A stretch of DNA of 64,000 nucleotides from a virus. The notes under the pieces were generated by a model. It saw nothing but the letters and a program-made list of their open reading frames with translations. It ran no database searches and was not told where the DNA came from. The stretch spans positions 1-64,000 of IMG/VR virus record IMGVR_UViG_3300021425_000025, one strand, 5' to 3'. Shown here in pieces: positions 1 through 7,348 of this stretch. The translations under genes were made by a program, and so were the position numbers. Each line of letters opens with the position of its first letter. The first letter of the stretch is position 1.

Positions 1-44
1 AATAATATCAAGTTCATAGTCTTGTAAAAGTCGAAGCAACTCAT
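1..44 (-). CDS. Possible start of the next gene after the helicase, cut by window edge
   Basis: An ATG at 44 overlaps the helicase stop codon as ATGA, the coupling pattern used throughout this genome, and its frame stays open to the window edge. A competing frame with a TTG start at 39 reads LLRLLQDYELDII and looks more protein-like. The sequence is too short to choose between them or to name a product. Confidence 0.3.
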   Translation of the reverse strand, partial: MSCFDFYKTMNLIL

Positions 45-1456
45 TCGTCTCCCAGGTTGTTTAAAAAGTCTCTTAGTTTAGTTGAATCTGTTTCTGCTTT
101 AATTTTTTTAACAGGTGTTCCTTCATCAGGTGTCTCATTAGGAGTCACATTAGATCGTTTAAGTGCTTGAGCGATTGCACTTGCGCCGCCTGCACCTGCT
201 GTTGCAGCTTGTTCGTCTTCTTCACCTAAGTCTTCAATACGCAATGTATCTATATTAAATGCTAAATCAATTTTTTGTCCAACGCCGCTTGAACTTCTAG
301 TCTTCATTAATTGTATCTGATAGCGTCCACGTTCACGCATTGCTCTACTTGTAAAGATACCAATCAAGTTGTCTGCTGTATTAATCTTACTAATACCGCC
401 TGAAATATGCGAGTGATCAAATTCAATTTCTTCTACAGAACTTCTATTCAACTGCGATGCTGTAACAAAAATACAGTTTAGTTCCATAGCCAAGTTACGC
501 AACTCTTCCGATACATACTTGTCTTTGACAAATAAGTTTTCTGCTGATATCTTTTGTCCAATTGGATGCATCAAGTCTAGATAGTCAATTAGTAGTACGT
601 CTACTTTGCGTCCTGTTTTAATTTCATACTCTTTTAAATATGCTCTAATGTCGTTTGCATTTTTACCTGTAGGCATATACTTGACTTGGAAGGCGCCTGA
701 CTTCTTACCGATCATTTTAACTTTCATTTCAACATCGTCAATACTCTTAAACACTTCACGACTTGGAATCTCTGATGTCATACTATCAAGACGCATACTA
801 ACTAGATTCTCTGAAAGCTCAAACGTCAAGTACATAACGTTCATGCCCTGCAAACACCAGTTAACACCTAGGTTAGCCATGAACAAACTCTTACCTGAAC
901 CTGAACCACCTGCAAAAATGTTTAGCTCACCTCTGTTGAATCCACCAAACAGTTTTTTGTCTAGTGTAGGCCAGCCTGTACTTACTTGTCCGTTCTTGTC
1001 TTTGATTGCTTCTAGTCTAGCTCTCGGATCTGCAAAGTAGTCTGTGCCTAGATCTTTTTGCAAGCCAATCTGTACTGCTTTCTTAACCAAATCCTCAACC
1101 GGGCCATACTCCCCTTTCTCCAACAGATCTGCGCTATCAAGGATGGCCTTTTCCAAAGCCTTGTGTCTGGAGAAGGTTTCGAATTCTTGAAGTAACCAGT
1201 CATAATGGTTCTCCTGTAGTTGTCCTGGATCTTTAAGTTGTGCATCTGTTGCTGCATTAATCATGTCAAATGTAGGAATAGCATTATGCTCTTCTACATA
1301 ATCTTTTAGAAACGTCGCTGGCGCCTGTAAACGTCTATCAAATGTGTTTGGATCAAACACACCCTGACAGCGTACAAAGCTCTCAGCGTCTGTCATAAAC
1401 ATTTCTAGATATACCTTTTGTATATCATATCCGTAATCTGTATTTTGTCTGCTCAT
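41..1456 (-). CDS. 41: Replicative DNA helicase, DnaB/T4 gp41 family
   Basis: Predicted 5'-3' hexameric helicase that unwinds the fork and works with the primase encoded just upstream. The 471-residue protein has an N-terminal helical part, then a RecA-like core with the Walker A motif GGSGSGKS at about residues 183-190 and a Walker B stretch LLIDYLDLM near 287-295. The downstream region contains a conserved QLNRSS segment typical of DnaB-type helicases. The length agrees with T4 gp41 (about 475). The start overlaps the stop of a small membrane-protein gene as ATGA and is preceded by AGGAAAAG, so translation is probably coupled. Seen: motifs and length. Known: family role. Confidence 0.95.
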   Translation of the reverse strand: MSRQNTDYGYDIQKVYLEMFMTDAESFVRCQGVFDPNTFDRRLQAPATFLKDYVEEHNAIPTFDMINAATDAQLKDPGQLQENHYDWLLQEFETFSRHKALEKAILDSADLLEKGEYGPVEDLVKKAVQIGLQKDLGTDYFADPRARLEAIKDKNGQVSTGWPTLDKKLFGGFNRGELNIFAGGSGSGKSLFMANLGVNWCLQGMNVMYLTFELSENLVSMRLDSMTSEIPSREVFKSIDDVEMKVKMIGKKSGAFQVKYMPTGKNANDIRAYLKEYEIKTGRKVDVLLIDYLDLMHPIGQKISAENLFVKDKYVSEELRNLAMELNCIFVTASQLNRSSVEEIEFDHSHISGGISKINTADNLIGIFTSRAMRERGRYQIQLMKTRSSSGVGQKIDLAFNIDTLRIEDLGEEDEQAATAGAGGASAIAQALKRSNVTPNETPDEGTPVKKIKAETDSTKLRDFLNNLGDE

Positions 1457-1602
1457 TCTTTTCCTATCGGCGGAAGTTCTTCTACTGTAATTATGCTTGG
1501 CACTTCATACGTAAAGGCCTTATCTGACTCTGTTGTTTGCTGTGCTTTGATACTCAAGTATAACACAAACAGCACAAAAAGTAAAGAAATCAATCGAACC
1601 AT
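1453..1602 (-). CDS. Small membrane protein between primase and helicase
   Basis: A 49-codon frame starts at an ATG inside the last 13 nt of the primase gene and ends in a TGA overlapping the helicase ATG. The product begins MVRLISLLFVLFVLYLSIKA, a single hydrophobic segment of about 16 residues that looks like an uncleaved signal anchor, followed by a polar, acidic tail ending in LPPIGKE. The exact coupling at both ends argues that it is a real gene. Its function is unknown. It could tether or modulate the primase-helicase pair at the membrane, but that is a guess from position only. Confidence 0.7.
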   Translation of the reverse strand: MVRLISLLFVLFVLYLSIKAQQTTESDKAFTYEVPSIITVEELPPIGKE

Positions 1603-2588
1603 TTCTTTGCCGTCAATCTTATTTTAAGGGGCGACTCTGTTGCATGTACAGCTATTGAGTGTAGTGTGTATAGCCTTCCGTAACGTGCAACAGCATCGCC
1701 AATATCGTTAATATCTTCTGCCCAGGGTGGCATGCTTACTGAATATCCTAGCTCAATTGCTCGCTCTACTAGCTTAGACCCTGCTTTGTCTCTGTCGGGT
1801 ACTACAATGATCTGCTTCTGCAGTCTGTTGAGTAACATAGCCTGTTGATCTGAAATCTCCGACCCTCCTAGTGCGCAACCTTCTACGTGTAGTGCATCGA
1901 GCTGACCCTCGCACACAATAGCAAACACTTTGGTATGACGTTGCTCATCTAAGTTGAATATGTATCCAGGTTGTACCTCTGTTAAGTACTTGGGCTTCTT
2001 ATCTGGTGTAATAGCTCTAGCAGTCCAACCCACTACCCTACCTTCGTAGTAGAAAGGTATGATCAATCTATCACGGTACCCTAGGCTTGGACTCCAGTGA
2101 TAGTCGATATCATCTATGCATAGATTACGTTCTAGCATATAGGCAAAAACATTTACCATACGTTCTGGTATAGTGCCCGCTTCGGCCCATTGATGATCTG
2201 CTAGTCTAACAGCATCGTCTGGCAACGGGACAGTGTTGAATGAGGGCAGTTCAGCTATGCGTGTTTTTGCCTCTACACCTTCATTCTCTCTCATCACTTC
2301 CAACGCCACCTTGTTGATTATATCGTCAGGCGCTCCTGTCCATTGTAGAAGTTTTCGTAACTTGTGTGAGAAATTTCTGCCCGGTTGCCAGCTTGCTTTG
2401 AAGCCGCAGTTAAAGCAATGATAACTAACGCCTCCATCTGGGTTACTTATAAGGCCACCACGGCCGCGAGTGTCTGCACTGTGACCATTGTGATGGCAAC
2501 ACGGTGCGTTAAAGGATAGCCAGCCACTAGGAGTTGTTTTCCTTTTAGCAGGCAAGTATGTCAGAACTGTATCGCTTACTACACTCAT
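1590..2588 (-). CDS. 61: DNA primase, T4 gp61-like
   Basis: Makes RNA primers for lagging-strand synthesis with the gp41 helicase. The 332-residue protein has an N-terminal zinc-binding module (C30/C31, H33, H36 and the later pair C58-x2-C61 in HCFNCGF), followed by a TOPRIM-type core with the acidic motifs IVCEGQLDALH and IIVVPDRDKAGS. The length matches T4 gp61 (342). The ATG at 2588 lies exactly at the predicted +1 of a perfect sigma70 promoter, so the mRNA may lack a leader. The 3' end overlaps the small membrane-protein gene. Confidence 0.92.
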   Translation of the reverse strand: MSVVSDTVLTYLPAKRKTTPSGWLSFNAPCCHHNGHSADTRGRGGLISNPDGGVSYHCFNCGFKASWQPGRNFSHKLRKLLQWTGAPDDIINKVALEVMRENEGVEAKTRIAELPSFNTVPLPDDAVRLADHQWAEAGTIPERMVNVFAYMLERNLCIDDIDYHWSPSLGYRDRLIIPFYYEGRVVGWTARAITPDKKPKYLTEVQPGYIFNLDEQRHTKVFAIVCEGQLDALHVEGCALGGSEISDQQAMLLNRLQKQIIVVPDRDKAGSKLVERAIELGYSVSMPPWAEDINDIGDAVARYGRLYTLHSIAVHATESPLKIRLTAKKWFD

Positions 2589-2594
2589 ACTATT

Positions 2595-2623
2595 ATTATA
2601 GCGTCAGTACAGTGTAATGTCAA
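2595..2623 (-). promoter_or_regulatory. Consensus sigma70 promoter of primase, leaderless geometry
   Basis: Perfect TTGACA (2623-2618), a 17-nt spacer and perfect TATAAT (2600-2595). Six nucleotides separate the -10 box from the primase ATG, so position +1 falls on the A of ATG and there is no room for a ribosome binding site. Confidence 0.85.
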
Positions 2624-3397
2624 TCAGTTTCTGACTAATATTTTTGTGATTTTATTTTCTGGATTTGCTGATGTTTTAAATCTTAGATAACTGTATACAC
2701 CATTAAAGTTAAACGGTATAGGTTGAGATTCAGATCCATCAAAATTGACTGATTCAATAGTTGCCCAGTTTGTAGCTTCATTTAAACTATTATCTAATGT
2801 TGCTTGAATTAAAATGTCGCCGTCATAATTATTTGTATAAAAAACCGCAGTGTGTAGTGCATCATTTCCGTTAAGTGCAGGTTGAGCTGTTACTGCTTCG
2901 CTTACGTATTCGTCACTATCGACACCAGCTTGTAAGAATGTTGTAATAGTATACGAGTTCTTTGGACCAGGAAATGCTTCACCTGAAAGATGTAGTGTAC
3001 CTTTTGCACCTAGTTGTTCGTCTGCATAAGTTAGTGTTTTTGTTGCTGCTGTATCAGTTAAATAAACACTGTAGGACAAATATTGTGAATCAACATTTAA
3101 AGTATCGTTTTCAGTGATAACAATTTTAAATAACCCTTTATTTGAAATAACTACTTCACCAGTATGCTCTATTACTTGATTGTTTTCAGAATCAAAAGCA
3201 ACAAAGTGTGCAGTTTGGTTTGTTAATGGAATAGGTTTTTGATCAGGATTTAAAATCTGAAACTCTAAGGTATTATCAATACCTTTGTAAATTGAAATTG
3301 TTTTTTGATACACTGGTCTATACTCCGTTACGAATCCTGCCACATTGGCTACAAGTTTGGTTCTGTTGTTGACTAAATATCTAGATATAAGTGACAT
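2624..3397 (-). CDS. Probable virion structural protein
   Basis: The 257-residue product (start MSLISRYLVNN) is predicted to be mostly beta. It contains phrases typical of baseplate or fibre-associated phage proteins, such as an N-terminal region ending YKGIDNTLEFQILNPDQKPI and a C-terminal segment FNGVYSYLRFKTSA resembling a lectin-like or jelly-roll domain. I cannot name the family. A longer frame runs upstream to 3466, but the ATG at 3397 sits 4 nt after a perfect late box TATAAATA and is the better start. A late promoter fits a virion role, which is inference. Confidence 0.6.
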   Translation of the reverse strand: MSLISRYLVNNRTKLVANVAGFVTEYRPVYQKTISIYKGIDNTLEFQILNPDQKPIPLTNQTAHFVAFDSENNQVIEHTGEVVISNKGLFKIVITENDTLNVDSQYLSYSVYLTDTAATKTLTYADEQLGAKGTLHLSGEAFPGPKNSYTITTFLQAGVDSDEYVSEAVTAQPALNGNDALHTAVFYTNNYDGDILIQATLDNSLNEATNWATIESVNFDGSESQPIPFNFNGVYSYLRFKTSANPENKITKILVRN

Positions 3398-3401
3398 ACT
3401 G

Positions 3402-3409
3402 TATTTATA
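3402..3409 (-). promoter_or_regulatory. Late promoter box TATAAATA, leaderless geometry
   Basis: Exact match to the T4 late consensus, four nucleotides before the ATG at 3397. Predicted transcription starts within one base of the start codon. Confidence 0.75.
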
Positions 3410-3428
3410 GGAATTAATTAATAAAAAC

Positions 3429-3800
3429 ATGATCCTAAAAGAATTTAAAGAAAATTTCCCATTCATAAGTATTGTTTCTTATGGCGGTACGGAATATGTC
3501 GGGATTATTATCAATCAAGACAATGTTGTCACCAGTATGTATGTTTATACTGATATTAAATCAGATAACGAAAAAGAATTATTTCTTGAACTTGGAGAAG
3601 TATGGTGGTGGGAATCAAATCGAACAATACCAATCAGTATCTTTTTACGTCAAGAAATGGAGGCGTTTGCATATTGCATTATAACAATGAATTCTAAAGA
3701 TGTAAGAATTGTTGACGGACCATGTGTAAACATAGGCAATTTAAACGTAAAACGTGTTAAGAGAAAAAACGTACAGTTAGTAAGAAAACTTAAGAATTAA
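3429..3800 (+). CDS. Conserved-looking hypothetical protein
   Basis: A 123-residue protein with a tryptophan-rich core (LGEVWWWESNR), a segment IFLRQEMEAFAYCI and a basic tail rich in Lys and Arg (VKRVKRKNVQLVRKLKN), which suggests nucleic-acid or acidic-partner binding. It has no signal peptide, membrane segment or known catalytic motif. It is transcribed divergently from the structural gene on its left and converges on the polymerase-relic gene, overlapping its end by 11 nt. No clear Shine-Dalgarno precedes the ATG. The function is unknown. Confidence 0.7.
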   Translation: MILKEFKENFPFISIVSYGGTEYVGIIINQDNVVTSMYVYTDIKSDNEKELFLELGEVWWWESNRTIPISIFLRQEMEAFAYCIITMNSKDVRIVDGPCVNIGNLNVKRVKRKNVQLVRKLKN

Positions 3801-4350
3801 TTTGTTCACATAACAGATTCATATGAACAACTACTGCAAAAGCGTAGCTCATGGCATGCGCCTTTTTAAAGTAGTACTCTCCGTTATCTGGTTTGACCCA
3901 AACTTCCTGCATTATCTTTTCCCAAGGTTCGTTCGCTAGGTGTCTCTTGGCTGGTCGAATAATTGCTAAAACTGCTGCCAGTTGTTCCACACTGGAGGGC
4001 TTTAATGTCTGCAATATATTCTCGTGTCCGTTTACGTGGAATAGAAGATCCGAAAATTCTTTGTGCTGTAAAAGTGTCCATTCGGGAGTCCTTTCTAATA
4101 GTTCTTGTAAATGTTGTTCGTCTCTTACATCTTTATATATCGAAACATTTAAAAAATCAAGTTTAAAGTATCCGCGTTCTTCTGCTGTCTTATGTTCAAT
4201 TGTAGATAACTTATCTATTGGATTATGAGGTATTTCTGTAACGTAAACACCTGTGTTGTGCTTTTTATCGCTATCTAATTTAGCTACACGGTGTTGTATC
4301 TTACTTAAGATAATATCTCTATCTGCAAAGTCTATATCAATATCAGGCAT
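3790..4350 (-). CDS. Miniature DNA polymerase III alpha-like protein
   Basis: A 186-residue protein with collinear matches to the palm and finger core of bacterial C-family polymerase (DnaE): PDIDIDF at residues 2-8 (family motif PDxDxDF), KHNTGVYV near 30-37 (cf. HxGGVVI), FKLDFLNV at 62-69 (cf. VKFDFLGL), LLFHVNGHE (cf. VFQLES), LKPSSVEQLAAVLAIIRP (cf. KP..FEDLIAL.ALYRPG) and FKKAHAMSYAFAV near the end (cf. FNKSHSAAYALVS). All three catalytic aspartates appear kept, although the PHP, beta-binding and tau-binding parts are absent and the loops are deleted; DnaE itself exceeds 1000 residues. It is the last gene of the 7.0-3.8 kb operon and is joined to the preceding gene by TAATG. Whether it polymerises DNA is unknown. 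Confidence 0.7.
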   Translation of the reverse strand: MPDIDIDFADRDIILSKIQHRVAKLDSDKKHNTGVYVTEIPHNPIDKLSTIEHKTAEERGYFKLDFLNVSIYKDVRDEQHLQELLERTPEWTLLQHKEFSDLLFHVNGHENILQTLKPSSVEQLAAVLAIIRPAKRHLANEPWEKIMQEVWVKPDNGEYYFKKAHAMSYAFAVVVHMNLLCEQINS

Positions 4351-4868
4351 TATTTTATATAATTTAAGTTTAGTACAACTCTACATTTTTGATCTGTACA
4401 TGTTGTACCTGTGTGAAAAGTTTTAGATGGAAAACTTACAAATCTGTTTTCAACACTAGCAACAGTGTCTCCATTATCAAATTTAGTATATCCATTATTT
4501 GTATTTAAGTATAACACAGCCGTAGTACAGATGTCAAGTAAATCTTCTCCTACTTGAATATCTTGATGCATACCTTGCTCTATTATTCTATCATTAGCAG
4601 GAGCAAAATTAAATTTTGCTCTTAGCAATATCCTTGGATTAATTTTATTAATAATAGGATTAATTAATCGAAACTGTTCCGATTGATGAGCAGGTGCTGC
4701 ATATACAGTATTGTATAGTTGATAATCGTATTTAGGTTCAGGTGCAAGATCTTTATCTAAATTTATTGCTTCAGAATAATACCAAGGAAATGCTTCATCC
4801 ATGATAGAAAACTGAAAGAATTTAAATTGCTCGTCATCTAAAAAATTGTCAATTACTTCAAGATTCAA
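4350..4868 (-). CDS. 2OG-Fe(II) oxygenase
   Basis: Predicted 2-oxoglutarate- and iron-dependent dioxygenase of the prolyl-hydroxylase-like fold, 172 residues. The metal triad H101-x-D103 (in GMHQDI) and H152 (in KTFHTGTT) is present, with R163 about eleven residues further on in the position that binds 2-oxoglutarate. Such enzymes are frequent in marine T4-like phages, where targets are mostly unknown (protein side chains or DNA bases are candidates). The gene overlaps its neighbours by ATGA upstream and TAATG downstream, so it is inside an operon. Confidence 0.85.
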   Translation of the reverse strand: MNLEVIDNFLDDEQFKFFQFSIMDEAFPWYYSEAINLDKDLAPEPKYDYQLYNTVYAAPAHQSEQFRLINPIINKINPRILLRAKFNFAPANDRIIEQGMHQDIQVGEDLLDICTTAVLYLNTNNGYTKFDNGDTVASVENRFVSFPSKTFHTGTTCTDQKCRVVLNLNYIK

Positions 4869-5269
4869 CCTAATTTACCTTTCTCTCTTAATTCTTTTCT
4901 AATTTTTGTAGCACTAATATTGTGTACTTCTTCGCCGAGATCGTGTTCTGTAAACGTATAACCTACTCCTCGACCATAGCTAATATCAACAATATTAGGA
5001 ACTTTAATTATAACATATTCTTTATAAAGAGTAAAGCCTTCTTTTTCTAACTCAATTTTAATATTATTCATTACTTGTTTAACAGTCCAAGGATTATCAT
5101 CTTGTCCAGGAACTCTTGCATTAGCTTCGGTATCTTTTGGTACCTGACGAATCATAATACATACCTGTCCAATTTCCGCATATGCTTTTTTAAACAATGC
5201 AGTATGGCCAGGATGCCACGGTTGCCAGCGGCCTAATAGTTGTGCTGTTGGTTTATCAAAATCAAACAT
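4865..5269 (-). CDS. Cytidylyl/adenylyltransferase-like protein
   Basis: A 134-residue protein with the nucleotidyltransferase signature HPGH at residues 19-22 (in GRWQPWHPGHTALF) and the C-terminal ISATKIRK motif (cf. ISSTxIR), which together define the HxGH superfamily that condenses NTP with a phosphorylated or acid substrate. The substrate cannot be read from sequence. It is encoded directly after a DUF2061 protein and an APS-kinase-like protein, so a role in nucleotide-sulfate metabolism is possible. Overlaps are 8 nt upstream and ATGA downstream. Confidence 0.8.
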   Translation of the reverse strand: MFDFDKPTAQLLGRWQPWHPGHTALFKKAYAEIGQVCIMIRQVPKDTEANARVPGQDDNPWTVKQVMNNIKIELEKEGFTLYKEYVIIKVPNIVDISYGRGVGYTFTEHDLGEEVHNISATKIRKELREKGKLG

Positions 5270-5480
5270 CTTTAACTCCGTATCTTATGTGTTTATACCA
5301 TACTCTTTCGTGTAGGTAGTATAACACAAATTTAATTATTAAATCAGCTACAAAAACAGCACCTACTGCTTTTGGTGGTAGGCCAAACATATACGCAATC
5401 GCTGCTGTAGTTATGCTTGCAATAATACGCCAAGTAACTGCTTTAGCTAAATGACGCTTTGGTGATACTTTATTTTCCAT
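5262..5480 (-). CDS. DUF2061 membrane protein
   Basis: A 72-residue protein with two hydrophobic segments (about 17-33 and 38-55) and the family pattern KAVTWRIIAS near the N-terminus and YYLHERVW near the C-terminus, typical of DUF2061. From memory, this family often neighbours adenylylsulfate kinase genes in bacteria and phages, and it does here (11-nt overlap with the upstream kinase-like gene). The role is unknown; an inner-membrane location is inferred. Confidence 0.85.
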   Translation of the reverse strand: MENKVSPKRHLAKAVTWRIIASITTAAIAYMFGLPPKAVGAVFVADLIIKFVLYYLHERVWYKHIRYGVKDV

Positions 5481-5898
5481 CTTCTAAAAACTTTGATACT
5501 ACTTGCATTAATTGAACGTGTGTGTCATCAAACCATTCACTAACGTGGTAATTAAATTCGTTTTTTGTTAGTGGCTGATACATTGCATTTGTGTCTGCAA
5601 ATCTTCCTTCTTTTATTGTATCCATCCATACAATATAATCAGCATCGAATTGTTTACGAGCTTCTTTAGTTGGTGCAATAAAATCTGCTACTACAACTTT
5701 ACCTGCTTTGACTACGCCGTCTGCTAAATGACGCATACGTTGCGCCTGTCTTAATCTACCTTGATCTGAGAAATCCCAGTCGTTATATTCTTCACGTATT
5801 TCGTCTGCATTTAGATGAATAGCACCGATCAATTTGGCAAACGGTGCTGCTAATGTGGTCTTACCGCTACCCGGTAATCCACAAATTAAAATTTTCAT
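5470..5898 (-). CDS. Adenylylsulfate (APS) kinase-like P-loop kinase
   Basis: A 142-residue P-loop kinase. Walker A GLPGSGKTT is at 7-15, followed by LNADEIREEYNDWDFS and an RLRQAQRMRHLADGV segment that align in order with the LDGDxxR, GFS and RxENxRR regions of CysC. VVVADFIAPTKEAR then matches the xxSPxRxxR region. It is shorter than typical CysC (about 200 residues). The likely reaction is APS + ATP to PAPS, but related small kinases with other substrates exist. Start and stop both overlap neighbours. A phage sulfotransferase gene at 14.9 kb could use the product. Confidence 0.7.
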   Translation of the reverse strand: MKILICGLPGSGKTTLAAPFAKLIGAIHLNADEIREEYNDWDFSDQGRLRQAQRMRHLADGVVKAGKVVVADFIAPTKEARKQFDADYIVWMDTIKEGRFADTNAMYQPLTKNEFNYHVSEWFDDTHVQLMQVVSKFLEDGK

Positions 5899-6584
5899 AA
5901 GTTTGATTCCTTTGCTACATCTTTGACCAGTTGGACATCTGATGGTTGCCTTTGAAATCTCATTGCCCAGTGCTGAGGATTAATAACATGATAAACCATT
6001 TCCAACTGTTCATCGTTAAACTTATTTAACATTTCTTTTCCTGCTTTACAGTTCAAAATGAGCCAAGGACTTACCTTACCATCTTTAATATCCCATACTG
6101 CTTTGTTTAAACTTACGTAATTAAAATAATGATTCCATGGCGCACTTTTATCTTCAGCCCATTCCATCATATTTTGTACACTACGTTCTAGTGCCGTAGT
6201 AACATCTTCCTTAAGAATAAATTCTAATGCATACTTTTCATACAATTCATCTCGTGCCCAATGATCTAACTTAACACCACTAGTAACAACATAATCTATA
6301 TATTTTTCAGGATATAGTGGCTTTACATTAGAAATAAAACTACCAAACTTAACAAACGCATTATAATACTGGCTGTCTACAAAGTCAGCATATGTTTTTT
6401 CTTTCTTAGCACCTGCACTTAATTTATAAAATCTTTGAAATGCGTACATGCCATATCTAACTCGTTTTTCATCTTTTTGTAACCAACGTCTCTTTTTTTC
6501 GCACATATGAGCTGCAAGAGTTTTTTCTCGCATGTATCCGTTACCGCAATATTCGCACTTATATGGTTTATCAGAGTTTGGCAT
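5895..6584 (-). CDS. Protein with N-terminal C2H2-like zinc finger
   Basis: About 229 residues from MPNSDKPYK; an alternative ATG lies 9 nt upstream at 6593. The frame also extends to 6641, but that would overlap the upstream gene by 71 nt. The N-terminus carries CEYCGNGYMREKTLAAHMC, a C-x2-C...H-x-C type zinc finger. The rest has no motif I recognise and is rich in aromatic residues and Lys. A nucleic-acid-binding role is plausible. It is the second gene of the operon starting at 7026. Confidence 0.7.
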   Translation of the reverse strand: MPNSDKPYKCEYCGNGYMREKTLAAHMCEKKRRWLQKDEKRVRYGMYAFQRFYKLSAGAKKEKTYADFVDSQYYNAFVKFGSFISNVKPLYPEKYIDYVVTSGVKLDHWARDELYEKYALEFILKEDVTTALERSVQNMMEWAEDKSAPWNHYFNYVSLNKAVWDIKDGKVSPWLILNCKAGKEMLNKFNDEQLEMVYHVINPQHWAMRFQRQPSDVQLVKDVAKESNL

Positions 6585-7026
6585 CGATGTCATGTTCTTT
6601 AGCCAATTCTTTGAGTTCTTTTTTTGTAGATAATCTAGCAAGTAATTCTACCTCGTCTTGTTTCATGTTTGGATAAATTTGTTGTAATAATTTTATAGCA
6701 TTGTTATTACCTGTTTTCTTTTTAAAACCTATCCAAACATGCTTTCTAATACTGCTGTCAGCGTTATGTGTAGAACAAAGTAACTGCCATTGTAACTGAG
6801 GATGTCTTGTTCCTAGTTCGTTCCAATTTTTATTATAAATTTCATTAGTCATTACTACTGCAAGTTCTTGTGCATCTCTGTTACCCGATACCGAACTTGC
6901 ATATCTATTAAGTAACCAAAAGTTTACACATTTTTTTTGCTCGTCTGTAAGTTCTTTCCATAGTGATTTAGCATTTGAATCTATACATGCTAGTACTTCT
7001 TTTACTGGAAATTCTTGATATGACAA
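6571..7026 (-). CDS. Possible clamp-loader small subunit (gp62-like)
   Basis: A 151-residue protein with a helical pattern compatible with T4 gp62: a block CVNFWLLNRYAS followed by an alanine- and methionine-containing helix, then LQWQLLCS, a basic RKHVWIGFKKK segment, then AIKLLQQIYP. This mirrors the order FMVENALSQFP, FNYLMAAVPRGKRYGKW and IIKLLAKRY in gp62, but identity is low and the assignment is tentative. The start codon is TTG, supported by AAGGAG eight nucleotides upstream and by a sigma70-like promoter; no ATG fits better. First gene of a seven-gene overlapping operon. Confidence 0.45.
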   Translation of the reverse strand: MSYQEFPVKEVLACIDSNAKSLWKELTDEQKKCVNFWLLNRYASSVSGNRDAQELAVVMTNEIYNKNWNELGTRHPQLQWQLLCSTHNADSSIRKHVWIGFKKKTGNNNAIKLLQQIYPNMKQDEVELLARLSTKKELKELAKEHDIDAKL

Positions 7027-7049
7027 CTTTTTGACTCCTTATACTTAAT

Positions 7050-7078
7050 AGTATACACTATATTTTCTTATAATGCAA
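7050..7078 (-). promoter_or_regulatory. Sigma70-type promoter of the 7.0-3.8 kb operon
   Basis: TTGCAT (7078-7073), a 17-nt spacer and TATACT (7055-7050). Predicted +1 is near 7043, leaving a 17-nt leader with an AAGGAG ribosome binding site before the TTG start at 7026. Confidence 0.65.
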
Positions 7079-7348
7079 TTAATTTTTAACTTCATCTCTT
7101 ATAATATAGTATGTTGTTACTAATTGATCCATTAACTTTTTAAGTGTTATATTTTCTTGTGACAGCTTGCATAGTAGTTGCCATTCACCGTAGTCTAACA
7201 GTTCTCCCTGTGCTCTAGCAACACCTGCAGGATCTCCGCCTATTATCCAACGTGGTTGTGAATTATATGGTGGATCTCTATATCTTGCATATACTACTCC
7301 GTCTGCACGTTCGTATATTAACGGTTGTCCAGGAACCAGTTTTCCCAT
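7079..7348 (-). CDS. Hypothetical protein
   Basis: An 89-residue protein beginning MGKLVPGQPLIYERADGVVYARY and containing a Pro- and Trp-rich patch (RDPPYNSQPRWIIGGDP), then a helical C-terminus. I do not recognise a functional family, though the style matches small proteins conserved beside UvsW in marine T4-like phages (memory, not verified). The start overlaps the preceding gene's stop as TAATG, so it is the last gene of the UvsW operon. Confidence 0.7.
   Translation of the reverse strand: MGKLVPGQPLIYERADGVVYARYRDPPYNSQPRWIIGGDPAGVARAQGELLDYGEWQLLCKLSQENITLKKLMDQLVTTYYIIRDEVKN

Noticed and set aside
606-1040. 144-codon plus-strand frame inside the helicase
   Set aside because: It is the complementary reading of a well-supported helicase gene, with no motif of its own and no ribosome binding site.
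3398-3466. Start at 3466 for the structural gene ending at 2624
   Set aside because: The late box TATAAATA lies within that extension, and it overlaps the divergent gene at 3429; ATG 3397 fits the promoter.
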